Shown in pieces: positions 18,128-27,117 of a stretch of 64,000 nucleotides of DNA (positions are counted from its first letter, which is position 1; each line of letters opens with the position of its first letter). The notes under the pieces were generated by a model that saw only the letters and a list, made by a program, of their open reading frames with translations, ran no database searches and was not told where the DNA came from. Source of the DNA: Streptomyces cirratus. Its GTDB lineage: Bacteria; Actinomycetota; Actinomycetes; Streptomycetales; Streptomycetaceae. The position numbers and the translations under genes are program-made. The DNA is taken from assembly GCF_014650775.1 (NCBI RefSeq), contig NZ_BMVP01000002.1:248001-312000 (forward strand). Reading direction: 5' to 3'.

Positions 18128-19441
18128 GTGCTCACCGCGTTCGCCCGGGCGTTCAAGACGCCCGACCTGCGCAAGAAGCTGCTCTTCACGCTCGCCATCA
18201 TCGTGCTGTTCCGCCTCGGGTCCCACATCCCGGTCCCCGGCGTGAACTACAAGAACGTTCAGTTCTGTGTGGACCAGGCAGGGACCGGCAACAGCCTGTT
18301 CGGCCTCGTCAACATGTTCAGCGGTGGCGCACTGCTGCAGATCACGATCTTCGCGCTCGGAATCATGCCGTACATCACGGCGAGCATCATCCTGCAGCTG
18401 CTGACCGTGGTCATCCCGAAGCTGGAGAACCTCAAGAAAGAGGGGCAGTCCGGCACGGCGAAGATCACCCAGTACACGCGTTACCTGACGGTCGCGCTGG
18501 CGATCCTCCAGGGCACGGGTCTGGTGGCCACCGCCAAGACGGGCGCGCTCTTCGGGTCCTGTCAGCTCCGCACCGAGATCGTCTCGGACCGCTCGATCTT
18601 CACCATGATCACGATGGTGCTCACCATGACCGCCGGCACCTGTGTCGTCATGTGGCTCGGCGAGCTGATCACCGACCGCGGCATCGGCAACGGCATGTCG
18701 ATCCTGATGTTCATCTCGATCGCGGCCGGCTTCATCGGCGCCATGTGGCAGATCAAGCTCCAGGGCAAGATCGCTGATGGATGGGTCGAGTTCGGCGTGG
18801 TGATCCTCGTCGGCCTGGCGATGGTGGCCCTGGTGGTCTTCGTCGAACAGGCGCAGCGCAGGATCCCGGTCCAGTACGCGAAGCGCATGATCGGGCGCCG
18901 CGCGTACGGCGGCACGTCGACCTACATCCCGCTCAAGGTGAACCAGGCCGGTGTCATCCCGGTCATCTTCGCCTCGTCGTTGCTGTACATCCCGGCACTG
19001 GTCGTGCAGTTCAGCGGCTCGACGGCGGGCTGGGCGACCTGGATCCAGAAGCACTTCGTCAAGGGCGACCACCCGTACTACATCGCGGCCTACTTCCTCC
19101 TGATCGTGTTCTTCGCGTTCTTCTACGTGGCGATCTCGTTCAACCCCGAGGAAGTTGCAGACAACATGAAGAAGTATGGTGGGTTCATCCCGGGCATCCG
19201 CGCCGGCCGGCCTACCGCCGAGTACCTGAGCTACGTACTCAACCGGATCACCTGGCCGGGGTCGCTGTACCTGGGTCTGATCGCTCTCGTGCCGACAATG
19301 GCGTTGGCGGGCTTCGGAGCGAACCAGAACTTCCCGTTCGGCGGGACGAGCATCCTCATCATCGTGGGTGTGGGTCTGGAAACCGTGAAGCAGATCGAGA
19401 GCCAGCTCCAGCAGCGTAATTACGAAGGGTTCCTCCGCTGA
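18128..19441 (+). CDS. secY: Preprotein translocase subunit SecY
   Basis: A 437-residue, ten-helix membrane protein. It shows the SecY signatures (FRLGSHIPVPGVN, GGALLQITIFALGIMPYIT and the lateral gate/plug region) and the cytoplasmic loop VQYAKRMIGRRAYGG. It forms the channel of the Sec translocon with SecE and SecG. The GTG at 18128 has AGGAGG six bases upstream. It is co-transcribed with adk, whose ATG overlaps its TGA. Confidence 0.98.
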   Translation: MLTAFARAFKTPDLRKKLLFTLAIIVLFRLGSHIPVPGVNYKNVQFCVDQAGTGNSLFGLVNMFSGGALLQITIFALGIMPYITASIILQLLTVVIPKLENLKKEGQSGTAKITQYTRYLTVALAILQGTGLVATAKTGALFGSCQLRTEIVSDRSIFTMITMVLTMTAGTCVVMWLGELITDRGIGNGMSILMFISIAAGFIGAMWQIKLQGKIADGWVEFGVVILVGLAMVALVVFVEQAQRRIPVQYAKRMIGRRAYGGTSTYIPLKVNQAGVIPVIFASSLLYIPALVVQFSGSTAGWATWIQKHFVKGDHPYYIAAYFLLIVFFAFFYVAISFNPEEVADNMKKYGGFIPGIRAGRPTAEYLSYVLNRITWPGSLYLGLIALVPTMALAGFGANQNFPFGGTSILIIVGVGLETVKQIESQLQQRNYEGFLR

Positions 19442-20088
19442 TGCGTATCGTCCTCGTCGGGCCCCCCGGCGCCGGCAAGGGAACACAGGCCGCGTTCCTC
19501 GCCAAGAACCTGTCGATCCCGCACATCTCCACGGGTGACCTGTTCCGCGCCAACATCAGCCAGGGCACCGAGCTCGGCAAGAGCGCGAAGTCGTACATGG
19601 ACGCGGGTGAGCTCGTCCCGGACTCGGTCACCATCGGCATGGCAAAGGACCGGATGGAGCAGCCCGACGCCGCGAACGGCTTCCTGCTCGACGGCTTCCC
19701 GCGCAACCTCTCGCAGGCCGAGGCGCTCGACGAGATCCTCAAGGCCGCCGGGCTCAGCCTGGACGCCGTCCTCGACCTGGAGGTCGAGGAGGACGAGGTC
19801 GTCAAGCGCATCGCGGGCCGCCGGACCTGCCGCAACGACTCCGCGCACGTCTTCCACGTGACGTACGCGCCGCCGAAGACCGCCGACGTCTGCGACCACT
19901 GCGGCGGCGAGCTGTACCAGCGCGGCGACGACTCCGAGGCCACGGTCCGCAACCGGCTGGCCGTCTACCACGCGGAGACCGAGCCGATCATCGACTACTA
20001 CAAGGCCCAGGGCCTCGTGTCGACCATCCCCGCCCTCGGTGAGGTCGCGGACGTCACGCGACGCGCGATGGACGCCTTGAAGAAGTAG
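19441..20088 (+). CDS. adk: Adenylate kinase
   Basis: A 215-residue protein that interconverts ATP and AMP with two ADP. The P-loop GPPGAGKGTQ lies at 7-16 and the signature FLLDGFPRNLSQAEALDE near 81. The lid carries C-x2-D, then 17 residues, then C-x2-C (TCRND ... VCDHC), so it may bind zinc with an Asp in place of one Cys. It starts in the secY stop codon, the common secY-adk pairing. Confidence 0.97.
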   Translation: MRIVLVGPPGAGKGTQAAFLAKNLSIPHISTGDLFRANISQGTELGKSAKSYMDAGELVPDSVTIGMAKDRMEQPDAANGFLLDGFPRNLSQAEALDEILKAAGLSLDAVLDLEVEEDEVVKRIAGRRTCRNDSAHVFHVTYAPPKTADVCDHCGGELYQRGDDSEATVRNRLAVYHAETEPIIDYYKAQGLVSTIPALGEVADVTRRAMDALKK

Positions 20089-20107
20089 TCCCTCTGTTGT
20101 GCAGGTA

Positions 20108-20140
20108 ACGGCCGCGGTGTCCGAGAGACACCGCGGCCGT
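20108..20140. terminator. Terminator between adk and map
   Basis: A perfect 14-bp stem (20108-20121 with 20127-20140, arm ACGGCCGCGGTGTC) with a 5-base loop, 20 bases after the adk stop. It has no long T-run, as is usual in Streptomyces. The map start lies 42 bases later, so read-through or a short promoter must serve map. Confidence 0.75.
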
Positions 20141-20181
20141 ACTGTTGAGAAGTCCGATTTCAGAAGGTGGAAGGCCGTTCC

Positions 20182-21018
20182 ATGGTGCAGCTCAAGACGC
20201 CCGAGCAGATCGCGAAGATGCGCGAGGCGGGGCTGGTCGTCGCCGCGATCCACGCGGCGACCCGTGAGGCGGCCGTGCCGGGCGCCACGACGCGGGACCT
20301 GGACATGGTGGCCCGCAAGGTCATCGCGGACGCCGGCGCGAAGTCGAACTTCCTCGGCTACGGCGGTTTCCCCGCGACGATCTGCACGTCCGTGAACGAG
20401 GTCGTCGTCCACGGCATCCCGGACGACAAGACCGTCCTCAAGGACGGCGACATCATCTCGATCGACGCGGGCGCGATCGTGGACGGCTGGCACGGCGACG
20501 CCGCGTACACGGCGTTCGTGGGCACCGGTCACGCTCCGGAGCTGATCCAGCTCTCTCGGGTGACCGAGGAGTCGATGTGGGCCGGCATCGCCGCGATGAA
20601 GCTCGGCAACCGCCTGGTGGACATCTCGAAGGCGATCGAGGGCTACATCCGCCGCCAGCCGCGTCCGGCCACCGGCAAGTACGGGATCATCGAGGACTAC
20701 GGCGGCCACGGCATCGGCTCCGAGATGCACATGGACCCCCACCTGCTGAACTACGTCTCGCGCAAGCGGGGCAAGGGCATCAAGCTGGTCCCGGGCGTGT
20801 GCCTGGCGATCGAGCCGATGGTCTCGCTGGGCACCGCCCACACGGAGGTCCTGGCGGACGACTGGACGGTCATCACCACCGACGGCACGTGGTCCTCGCA
20901 CTGGGAGCACTCGATCGCCCTGACCGAGGAGGGCCCGATCGTCCTGACGAGCCCGGACTGCGGCAAGGCGAAGCTGGCGGAGTACGGCATCACGACGGCG
21001 CCCGACCCGTTGGGCTAG
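20182..21018 (+). CDS. map: Type I methionine aminopeptidase
   Basis: A 278-residue metalloenzyme that removes the initiator Met from nascent proteins. The metal ligands are visible in IDAGAIVDGWHGDAAYT (two Asp), GGHGIGSEMH (His), CLAIEPMV (Glu) and EHSIALTEEGP (Glu). The substrate-pocket His is in NEVVVHGIPDD. There is no N-terminal extension. The ATG at 20182 is preceded by GAAGGTGGAAGG; an ATG at 20167 is less likely. Confidence 0.96.
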   Translation: MVQLKTPEQIAKMREAGLVVAAIHAATREAAVPGATTRDLDMVARKVIADAGAKSNFLGYGGFPATICTSVNEVVVHGIPDDKTVLKDGDIISIDAGAIVDGWHGDAAYTAFVGTGHAPELIQLSRVTEESMWAGIAAMKLGNRLVDISKAIEGYIRRQPRPATGKYGIIEDYGGHGIGSEMHMDPHLLNYVSRKRGKGIKLVPGVCLAIEPMVSLGTAHTEVLADDWTVITTDGTWSSHWEHSIALTEEGPIVLTSPDCGKAKLAEYGITTAPDPLG

Positions 21019-21092
21019 CGGCGCCGTGCGGGCGGCACGGGCGAGAGGTGCCGCTCGATTAATGATCTAAGGTGTGGGGCAAACTTCCCGGA

Positions 21093-21122
21093 TTCGTCTT
21101 TCTGGGGGCCCTGCCGTAGACT
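21093..21122 (+). promoter_or_regulatory. Candidate infA promoter
   Basis: TTCGTC at 21093-21098 and TAGACT at 21117-21122 are separated by 18 bases. The -10 is a typical strong Streptomyces vegetative box. It would start a transcript near 21129 with a leader of about 75 bases for infA-rpmJ-rpsM. Confidence 0.6.
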
Positions 21123-21202
21123 GACTCGTCGGCTCCTTTGCATCCGCATGTCCTCATGTGGAGCATGGAGCTGATCAAGGTAGCCGATTCGAAAGGCGAA
21201 GC

Positions 21203-21424
21203 GTGGCCAAGAAGCAAGGTGCCATCGAGATCGAGGGCACCGTGATCGAGTCCCTCCCGAACGCGATGTTCAAGGTGGAACTGCAGAACGGTCACAAGGT
21301 CCTCGCGCACATCAGCGGCAAGATGCGGATGCACTACATCCGCATCCTCCCCGATGACCGGGTCGTGGTGGAGCTGTCTCCGTACGACCTGACGCGTGGC
21401 CGGATCGTCTACCGATACAAGTAG
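21203..21424 (+). CDS. infA: Translation initiation factor IF-1
   Basis: A 73-residue OB-fold protein, [20 protein letters not shown], ending in the conserved [13 protein letters not shown]. It occupies the A site of the 30S subunit during initiation. The start is GTG at 21203 with AAAGGCGAAGC upstream; the in-frame ATG at 21158 would add 15 residues foreign to IF-1. Confidence 0.97.
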   Translation: MAKKQGAIEIEGTVIESLPNAMFKVELQNGHKVLAHISGKMRMHYIRILPDDRVVVELSPYDLTRGRIVYRYK

Positions 21425-21497
21425 ATCTTGTCCTCACTCCCGACCGGCCGTCTGGTCCGGCGCGGGTGGTGGCACTGACCCGGAGAACCTCACCAAC

Positions 21498-21611
21498 ATG
21501 AAGGTCAAGCCGAGCGTCAAGAAGATCTGCGACAAGTGCAAGGTGATCCGCCGTCACGGCCGGGTCATGGTCATCTGCGACAACCTGCGCCACAAGCAGC
21601 GCCAGGGCTGA
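21498..21611 (+). CDS. rpmJ: 50S ribosomal protein L36
   Basis: A 37-residue protein, [20 protein letters not shown], ending [11 protein letters not shown]. The CxxC pair with the later Cys and His forms a zinc-ribbon, so this is the zinc-binding form. It lies between infA and rpsM in the normal alpha-operon order. Confidence 0.96.
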   Translation: MKVKPSVKKICDKCKVIRRHGRVMVICDNLRHKQRQG

Positions 21612-21809
21612 CGCACGCCGACCGACCTGCCTTCCGCAGTTCTTCGCGCGACGTAAGAAAACGTACATACGCAGAACCCGCCCAGCCCCGTAGGGGCCGG
21701 CGGCACCTCCGGCGGGGGCCGGGGACCCGGACGTACCACCACCCATCAGGAGTGGTCGGCGGTCGGGAACGGTTCTGCGGAAGACCCCCGAACACACAGG
21801 AGCCATTGA
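21612..21809 (+). promoter_or_regulatory. Structured leader upstream of rpsM
   Basis: This 198-base gap can fold into a multi-arm structure. CGCAGAACC (21670-21678) pairs perfectly with GGTTCTGCG (21771-21779). A GCCGG/CCGGC hairpin at 21696-21713 and an ACCAC/GTGGT hairpin around 21735-21755 lie inside the enclosed loop. No promoter is evident. It could be a regulatory RNA leader for rpsM-rpsK. Confidence 0.45.
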
Positions 21810-22190
21810 ATGGCACGCGTTTCCGGTGTTGACATCCCGCGCGAAAAGCGTGTGGAGATCGCACTCACCTACGTCTTCGGTATCGGGCGCACCCGGTCCA
21901 AGGAGATCCTCGCCTCCACCGGCGTGAACCCGAACACCCGCGTTCGTGACCTGGCCGAAGAGGACCTGGTCAAGATCCGCGAGTACGTGGACGCCAACCT
22001 CCGTACCGAGGGTGACCTCCGCCGCGAGATCCAGGCCGACATCCGTCGCAAGGTCGAGATCCAGTGCTACCAGGGCATCCGCCACCGTCGTGGCCTGCCG
22101 GTGCACGGTCAGCGCACCAGCACGAACGCGCGTACCCGCAAGGGCCCGCGTCGCGCGATCGCCGGTAAGAAGAAGCCGGGCAAGAAGTAG
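21810..22190 (+). CDS. rpsM: 30S ribosomal protein S13
   Basis: A 126-residue protein, [20 protein letters not shown], with the helix-two-turn-helix and the signature [20 protein letters not shown]. It contacts the P-site tRNA and L5. It is followed by rpsK. rpsD is absent from this operon, as in other Streptomyces. Confidence 0.98.
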   Translation: MARVSGVDIPREKRVEIALTYVFGIGRTRSKEILASTGVNPNTRVRDLAEEDLVKIREYVDANLRTEGDLRREIQADIRRKVEIQCYQGIRHRRGLPVHGQRTSTNARTRKGPRRAIAGKKKPGKK

Positions 22191-22244
22191 TCCTGTTCAG
22201 CGGTCTTGCGCTGTAGGACCGACCACCTCCCGTAGGAGATTTAG

Positions 22245-22649
22245 ATGCCCCCCAAGGGTCGTCAGGGCGCTGCCAAGAAGGTGCGCCGCAAGGAAAAGAA
22301 GAACGTCGCTCACGGGCACGCCCACATCAAGAGCACGTTCAACAACACCATCGTCTCGATCACGGACCCCTCGGGCAACGTGATCTCCTGGGCCTCCGCC
22401 GGCCACGTCGGCTTCAAGGGCTCGCGCAAGTCCACCCCCTTCGCCGCGCAGATGGCCGCCGAGTCGGCCGCCCGCCGCGCGCAGGAGCACGGCATGCGCA
22501 AGGTTGACGTCTTCGTCAAGGGTCCCGGCTCCGGCCGCGAGACCGCGATCCGCTCCCTGCAGGCCACCGGCCTGGAGGTCGGCTCCATCCAGGACGTCAC
22601 CCCCACCCCGCACAACGGCTGCCGTCCGCCGAAGCGCCGCCGCGTCTGA
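22245..22649 (+). CDS. rpsK: 30S ribosomal protein S11
   Basis: A 134-residue protein with the S11 signatures [20 protein letters not shown] and the C-terminal [18 protein letters not shown]. It shapes the 30S platform where the anti-Shine-Dalgarno lies. A good ribosome site (TAGGAGATT) precedes ATG 22245. Confidence 0.98.
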   Translation: MPPKGRQGAAKKVRRKEKKNVAHGHAHIKSTFNNTIVSITDPSGNVISWASAGHVGFKGSRKSTPFAAQMAAESAARRAQEHGMRKVDVFVKGPGSGRETAIRSLQATGLEVGSIQDVTPTPHNGCRPPKRRRV

Positions 22650-22682
22650 CGCAGCGGACGCACGCGTGCGTCTTTGAGTGTC

Positions 22683-22718
22683 CGGGCGGTACGACCCCTT
22701 CGGGGGCCGTACCGCCCG
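22683..22718. terminator. TTCG-loop hairpin between rpsK and rpoA
   Basis: The arms GGGCGGTACG and CGTACCGCCC, plus an inner CCCC/GGGG separated by one A/C mismatch, close a TTCG tetraloop; one further C-G pair extends the base. It begins 34 bases after rpsK. No T-run follows. It may attenuate transcription or separate rpsK and rpoA mRNAs. Confidence 0.65.
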
Positions 22719-22789
22719 TACCCTTGCAGTACCCAGCAGTACATGTCGGGCGTCAAATAGTGGGCGTCCACGACTGAAGGAACACAGAC

Positions 22790-23812
22790 ATGCTTATCGC
22801 TCAGCGTCCCTCGCTGACCGAAGAGGTCGTAGACGAGTACCGCTCGCGGTTCGTGATCGAGCCGCTGGAGCCGGGCTTCGGCTACACCCTCGGCAACTCC
22901 CTGCGCCGCACGCTCCTGTCCTCGATCCCGGGTGCCGCCGTCACCAGCATCCGCGTGGACGGCGTCCTGCACGAGTTCACCACCGTGCCGGGTGTCAAGG
23001 AAGACGTCACCGACATCATCCTCAACATCAAGCAGCTGGTCGTCTCCTCGGAGCACGACGAGCCGGTCGTGATGTACCTGCGCAAGCAGGGTCCCGGCCT
23101 GGTCACCGCTGCCGACATCGCCCCCCCGGCGGGTGTCGAGGTGCACAACCCGGACCTGGTCCTCGCCACGCTCAACGGCAAGGGCAAGCTGGAGATGGAG
23201 CTGACCGTCGAGCGCGGTCGCGGCTACGTCTCCGCCGTCCAGAACAAGCAGCTGGGCCAGGAGATCGGCCGCATCCCGGTCGACTCCATCTACAGCCCGG
23301 TCCTCAAGGTCACCTACAAGGTCGAGGCGACCCGAGTCGAGCAGCGCACCGACTTCGACAAGCTGATCGTCGACGTCGAGACCAAGCAGGCCATGCGCCC
23401 GCGCGACGCCATGGCGTCCGCCGGCAAGACCCTGGTCGAGCTGTTCGGTCTGGCGCGCGAGCTCAACATCGACGCCGAGGGCATCGACATGGGCCCGTCC
23501 CCCACGGACGCCGCCCTGGCCGCCGACCTGGCGCTGCCGATCGAGGAGCTCGAGCTCACGGTCCGCTCGTACAACTGCCTCAAGCGCGAGGGCATCCACT
23601 CCGTGGGTGAGCTCGTGGCGCGTTCCGAGGCCGACCTGCTCGACATCCGCAACTTCGGTGCGAAGTCGATCGACGAGGTCAAGGCGAAGCTGGCCGGCAT
23701 GGGCCTGGCCCTCAAGGACAGCCCGCCCGGATTCGACCCGACCGCCGCCGCCGACGCCTTCGGCGCGGACGACGACGCCGACGCCGGCTTCGTCGAGACC
23801 GAGCAGTACTGA
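22790..23812 (+). CDS. rpoA: DNA-directed RNA polymerase alpha subunit
   Basis: A 340-residue protein. Residues 1 to about 230 are the dimerising N-terminal domain ([20 protein letters not shown]). Residues about 250-320 are the C-terminal DNA-binding domain ([20 protein letters not shown], ending [15 protein letters not shown]). A short acidic tail follows. It scaffolds beta and beta' assembly and contacts UP elements and activators. It has its own ribosome site (AAGGAACAC) and is flanked by hairpins on both sides. Confidence 0.98.
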   Translation: MLIAQRPSLTEEVVDEYRSRFVIEPLEPGFGYTLGNSLRRTLLSSIPGAAVTSIRVDGVLHEFTTVPGVKEDVTDIILNIKQLVVSSEHDEPVVMYLRKQGPGLVTAADIAPPAGVEVHNPDLVLATLNGKGKLEMELTVERGRGYVSAVQNKQLGQEIGRIPVDSIYSPVLKVTYKVEATRVEQRTDFDKLIVDVETKQAMRPRDAMASAGKTLVELFGLARELNIDAEGIDMGPSPTDAALAADLALPIEELELTVRSYNCLKREGIHSVGELVARSEADLLDIRNFGAKSIDEVKAKLAGMGLALKDSPPGFDPTAAADAFGADDDADAGFVETEQY

Positions 23813-23823
23813 TTCTTCCCGTC

Positions 23824-23859
23824 GCCGGCGGCCGGGGTCCTCGGGCCCCGATCGCCGGC
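23824..23859. terminator. Hairpin between rpoA and rplQ
   Basis: The outer 7-bp stem (GCCGGCG/CGCCGGC, 23824-23830 and 23853-23859) and inner CGGGG/CCCCG stem are separated by a 2-by-2 internal loop. It begins 12 bases after the rpoA stop. It probably attenuates transcription or stabilises the rpoA mRNA 3' end. Confidence 0.5.
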
Positions 23860-23951
23860 CGGGCTCGATCGAGACTTTCCCGGGGCAGCCGCTCCGGGGG
23901 AACTGACACCGGTACCTGACACGGCCGGTGCAGATATGAAGGAGTAACACC

Positions 23952-24419
23952 ATGCCGCGTCCCGCAAAGGGTGCCCGCCTGGGCGGCAGCGCCGCGCACG
24001 AGAAGCACCTCCTCGCGAACCTCGCGAAGGCGCTCTTCGAGCACGGCCGCATCACCACCACCGAGGCCAAGGCCCGTCGCCTGCGTCCCTACGCCGAGCG
24101 TCTGGTCACCAAGGCCAAGAAGGGCGACATCCACAACCGTCGCCTGGTGCTGCAGACGATCACGGACAAGAGCATCGTGCACACGCTGTTCACCGAGATC
24201 GCCCCGCGCTACGAGAACCGCCCCGGTGGTTACACGCGCATCACCAAGATCGGCAACCGTCGTGGCGACAACGCCCCGATGGCGGTCATCGAGCTGGTCG
24301 AGGCCCTGACCGTCGCCCAGCAGGCCACCGGTGAGGCCGAGGCCGCCACCAAGCGTGCCGCGAAGGACGCCGAGGCCGTGGCCGAGGCTCCCGCCGCCGA
24401 GGAGACCAAGGAGGCCTGA
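23952..24419 (+). CDS. rplQ: 50S ribosomal protein L17
   Basis: A 155-residue protein with the L17 core ([20 protein letters not shown] and [19 protein letters not shown]). The last 35-40 residues are an Ala/Glu-rich acidic extension typical of actinobacteria. It sits at the tunnel exit region. It has a strong ribosome site (AAGGAGTAAC) and is followed by a very strong terminator. Confidence 0.98.
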   Translation: MPRPAKGARLGGSAAHEKHLLANLAKALFEHGRITTTEAKARRLRPYAERLVTKAKKGDIHNRRLVLQTITDKSIVHTLFTEIAPRYENRPGGYTRITKIGNRRGDNAPMAVIELVEALTVAQQATGEAEAATKRAAKDAEAVAEAPAAEETKEA

Positions 24420-24454
24420 TCCCGCTCCGGGATCGAGCTTGCTTGATCGGCTCT

Positions 24455-24489
24455 GAACGGGCCCGCCCCCTCCCGGGGCGGGCCCGTTC
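24455..24489. terminator. Strong terminator after rplQ
   Basis: A perfect 15-bp stem (24455-24469 with 24475-24489, arm GAACGGGCCCGCCCC) and a 5-base loop, 35 bases after rplQ. It marks the end of the alpha operon; truA starts 39 bases later. Confidence 0.85.
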
Positions 24490-24528
24490 TGCATTCGTTC
24501 GAAAGACGCAGCTGAGAGGATCTGTCAC

Positions 24529-25380
24529 GTGAGTGACGAGGTGGAGCCCGGACACGTCCGGGTACGGCTGGACCTGTCCTACGACGGCAAGGACTTCTCC
24601 GGCTGGGCGAAGCAGCGCGAGCTGCGGACCGTGCAGGGAGAGCTGGAGTCGGCCCTGCGGACCGTGATGCGGCTGCCGGAGCCGGTGGAGCTGACCGTGG
24701 CCGGGCGCACCGACGCCGGCGTGCACGCGCGCGGGCAGGTCGCCCAGTTCGACGTGCGCGAGGAGGTGTGGGCCGAGCACCACGACAAGCTGCTGCGCCG
24801 CCTCGCGGGGCGGCTGCCGCACGACGTACGGGTGTGGAAGGCCGCGCGGGCCCCCGAGGGCTTCAACGCGCGGTTCTCGGCCGTCTGGCGCCGCTACGCC
24901 TACCGGGTGGGCGACCACCAGGCCGGGGTGGACCCGCTGCGCCGCGGGCACGTGCTGTGGCACCAGTGGCCGCTGGACGTGGACGCCATGAACGAGGCGT
25001 CCGCCGCGCTGCTCGGCGAGCACGACTTCGCCGCGTACTGCAAGAAGCGCGAGGGCGCCACGACCATCCGTACGCTCCAGCAGCTCAGCTGGGAGCGCGC
25101 GCAGGACGGCGTCATCACCGCGACGGTGCGCGCCGACGCCTTCTGCCACAACATGGTCCGCTCGCTGGTCGGGGCGATGCTGCACGTGGGCGACGGACAC
25201 CGGCCCGCGACCTGGCCCGGCGAGGTCCTGCGGGCCGCCGTACGCGACTCCTCGGTGCACGTCGTCAAGCCACACGGGCTGACGCTGGAGGAGGTCGGCT
25301 ACCCGGCGGACGAGCTGCTGGCGGCCCGGAGCAAGGAGGCGCGCAACATGCGCACCCTGCCGGGGGCCGGCTGCTGCTGA
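24529..25380 (+). CDS. truA: tRNA pseudouridine(38-40) synthase TruA
   Basis: A 283-residue protein that converts U38-U40 of the tRNA anticodon stem to pseudouridine. The catalytic Asp lies in [17 protein letters not shown], and the family motifs [16 protein letters not shown] and [17 protein letters not shown] are present. The start is GTG at 24529 after GAGAGGA. Its place behind rplQ is conserved in many bacteria. Confidence 0.96.
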   Translation: MSDEVEPGHVRVRLDLSYDGKDFSGWAKQRELRTVQGELESALRTVMRLPEPVELTVAGRTDAGVHARGQVAQFDVREEVWAEHHDKLLRRLAGRLPHDVRVWKAARAPEGFNARFSAVWRRYAYRVGDHQAGVDPLRRGHVLWHQWPLDVDAMNEASAALLGEHDFAAYCKKREGATTIRTLQQLSWERAQDGVITATVRADAFCHNMVRSLVGAMLHVGDGHRPATWPGEVLRAAVRDSSVHVVKPHGLTLEEVGYPADELLAARSKEARNMRTLPGAGCC

Positions 25381-25432
25381 CCCCCGCTAATCCGTTTGGG
25401 CGGATCGCGGCCGGACCTGGACAATGCGCCCC

Positions 25433-27052
25433 ATGGGACATCTCGAAGCCAGCCACCTGGAGTACTACCTTCCCGACGGACGGGTGCTGCTCCCCGACGT
25501 CTCCTTCCGCGTGGGGGAGGGGGCGGTCGTCGCCCTCGTAGGGGCGAACGGGGCCGGCAAGACCACGCTGCTGAAGCTGATCTCCGGCGAGCTCCAGCCG
25601 CACGGCGGGGCGGTCACCCACAGCGGCGGTCTCGGCGTGATGTCCCAGTTCGTGGGCTCGGTCCGGGACGAGACGACCGTCCGCGACCTGCTGGTCTCGG
25701 TGGCGCAGCCGCGGATCCGGGAGGCGGCGAGGGCCGTGGACCGGGCCGAGGCGCTGATCCTCACGGTCGACGACGAGGCCGCCCAGATGGGCTACGCCCA
25801 GGCGCTCAGCGACTGGGCCGACGTGCGGGGGTACGAGGCGGAAACCTTGTGGGACGTCTGCACCATGGCCGCGCTGGGGATCCCGTACGACTCCGCCCAG
25901 TTCCGCGAGGTGCGCACGCTCTCCGGCGGTGAGCAGAAGCGGCTCGTCCTGGAGGCGCTGCTGCGCGGGCCGGACGAGGTGCTGCTGCTCGACGAGCCGG
26001 ACAACTACCTCGACGTCCCGGGCAAGCGCTGGCTGGAGGAGCAGCTGCGGACCACCCGCAAGACGGTCCTGTTCGTCTCCCACGACCGGGAGCTGCTGAC
26101 CCAGGCCGCCCAGAAGATCATCAGCCTGGAGGCGAGCCCGATGGGCTCCGACGTCTGGGTGCACGGCGCGGGCTTCGGCACCTACCACGAGGCCCGCAAG
26201 GAGCGCTTCGCACGGTTCGAGGAGCTCAAGCGGCGCTGGGACGAGGAGCACGCCCGGCTGAAGGCGCTGGTGCTGCGGCTGCGCAACCAGGCCGCGAGCA
26301 GCCCCGACATGGCCTCGCGCTACCGGGCGATGCAGACCCGCTTCCAGAAGTTCGAGGAGGCCGGCCCGCCGCCGGAGCCGCCGCGGGAGCAGGACATCAC
26401 GATGCGGCTCAAGGGCGGCCGTACGGGGGTGCGCGCGCTGACGGTGGAGAACCTGGAGCTGACCGGCCTGATGAAGCCGTTCTCGCTGGAGGTCTTCTAC
26501 GGGGAGCGGGTCGCGGTGCTCGGCTCGAACGGCTCCGGCAAGTCGCACTTCCTGCGGCTGCTGGCGGGCGAGGACGTCAAGCACACCGGTGGCTGGAAGC
26601 TGGGCGCACGGGTGGTTCCCGGCCACTTCGCGCAAACGCACGCCCATCCGGAGCTGTTCGGTCGCACGCTCGTCGACATCCTGTGGACGGAGGCGGCCAA
26701 GCCCCTGGGCCCGGCGATGGGGGCCCTGCGCCGCTACGAGCTGGAGCGGCAGGCGGAGCAGCCGTTCGAGAAGCTGTCGGGCGGCCAGCAGGCGCGGTTC
26801 CAGATCCTGCTGCTGGAACTGGCCGGCACCACGGCGCTGCTGCTGGACGAGCCGACGGACAACCTGGACCTGGAGTCGGCGGAGGCCCTCCAGGACGGCC
26901 TGGAGGCGTACGACGGCACGGTGCTGTGCGTGACGCACGACCGCTGGTTCGCGCGAACATTTGACCGTTACTTGGTCTTCGGTTCAGACGGTGTTGTACG
27001 GGAGACTCAGGAGCCGGTCTGGGACGAACGTAGGGTCGAGCGCGTGCGTTGA
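25433..27052 (+). CDS. ABC-F family ATPase
   Basis: A 539-residue soluble protein with two ABC domains and no membrane part. Domain 1 has Walker A GANGAGKTT (about 40-48), signature LSGGEQKR and Walker B VLLLDEPDNYLD. The linker at about 245-310 is helical. Domain 2 has Walker A GSNGSGKS, signature LSGGQQAR and Walker B LLLDEPTDNLD. ABC-F proteins act on the ribosome, as translation factors or antibiotic-resistance proteins; which applies here cannot be told. ATG 25433 lies 7 bases after a -10 box (GACAAT 25420-25425; TTGGGC 25396-25401 at 18 bases), so the mRNA is probably leaderless. Confidence 0.9.
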   Translation: MGHLEASHLEYYLPDGRVLLPDVSFRVGEGAVVALVGANGAGKTTLLKLISGELQPHGGAVTHSGGLGVMSQFVGSVRDETTVRDLLVSVAQPRIREAARAVDRAEALILTVDDEAAQMGYAQALSDWADVRGYEAETLWDVCTMAALGIPYDSAQFREVRTLSGGEQKRLVLEALLRGPDEVLLLDEPDNYLDVPGKRWLEEQLRTTRKTVLFVSHDRELLTQAAQKIISLEASPMGSDVWVHGAGFGTYHEARKERFARFEELKRRWDEEHARLKALVLRLRNQAASSPDMASRYRAMQTRFQKFEEAGPPPEPPREQDITMRLKGGRTGVRALTVENLELTGLMKPFSLEVFYGERVAVLGSNGSGKSHFLRLLAGEDVKHTGGWKLGARVVPGHFAQTHAHPELFGRTLVDILWTEAAKPLGPAMGALRRYELERQAEQPFEKLSGGQQARFQILLLELAGTTALLLDEPTDNLDLESAEALQDGLEAYDGTVLCVTHDRWFARTFDRYLVFGSDGVVRETQEPVWDERRVERVR

Positions 27053-27117
27053 GGGGGTGAACCGCCCCCCGCGGGGTCGAGGGAGGCGTTGTGGGGCTGC
27101 GGCCTAGCATCTGGCTC

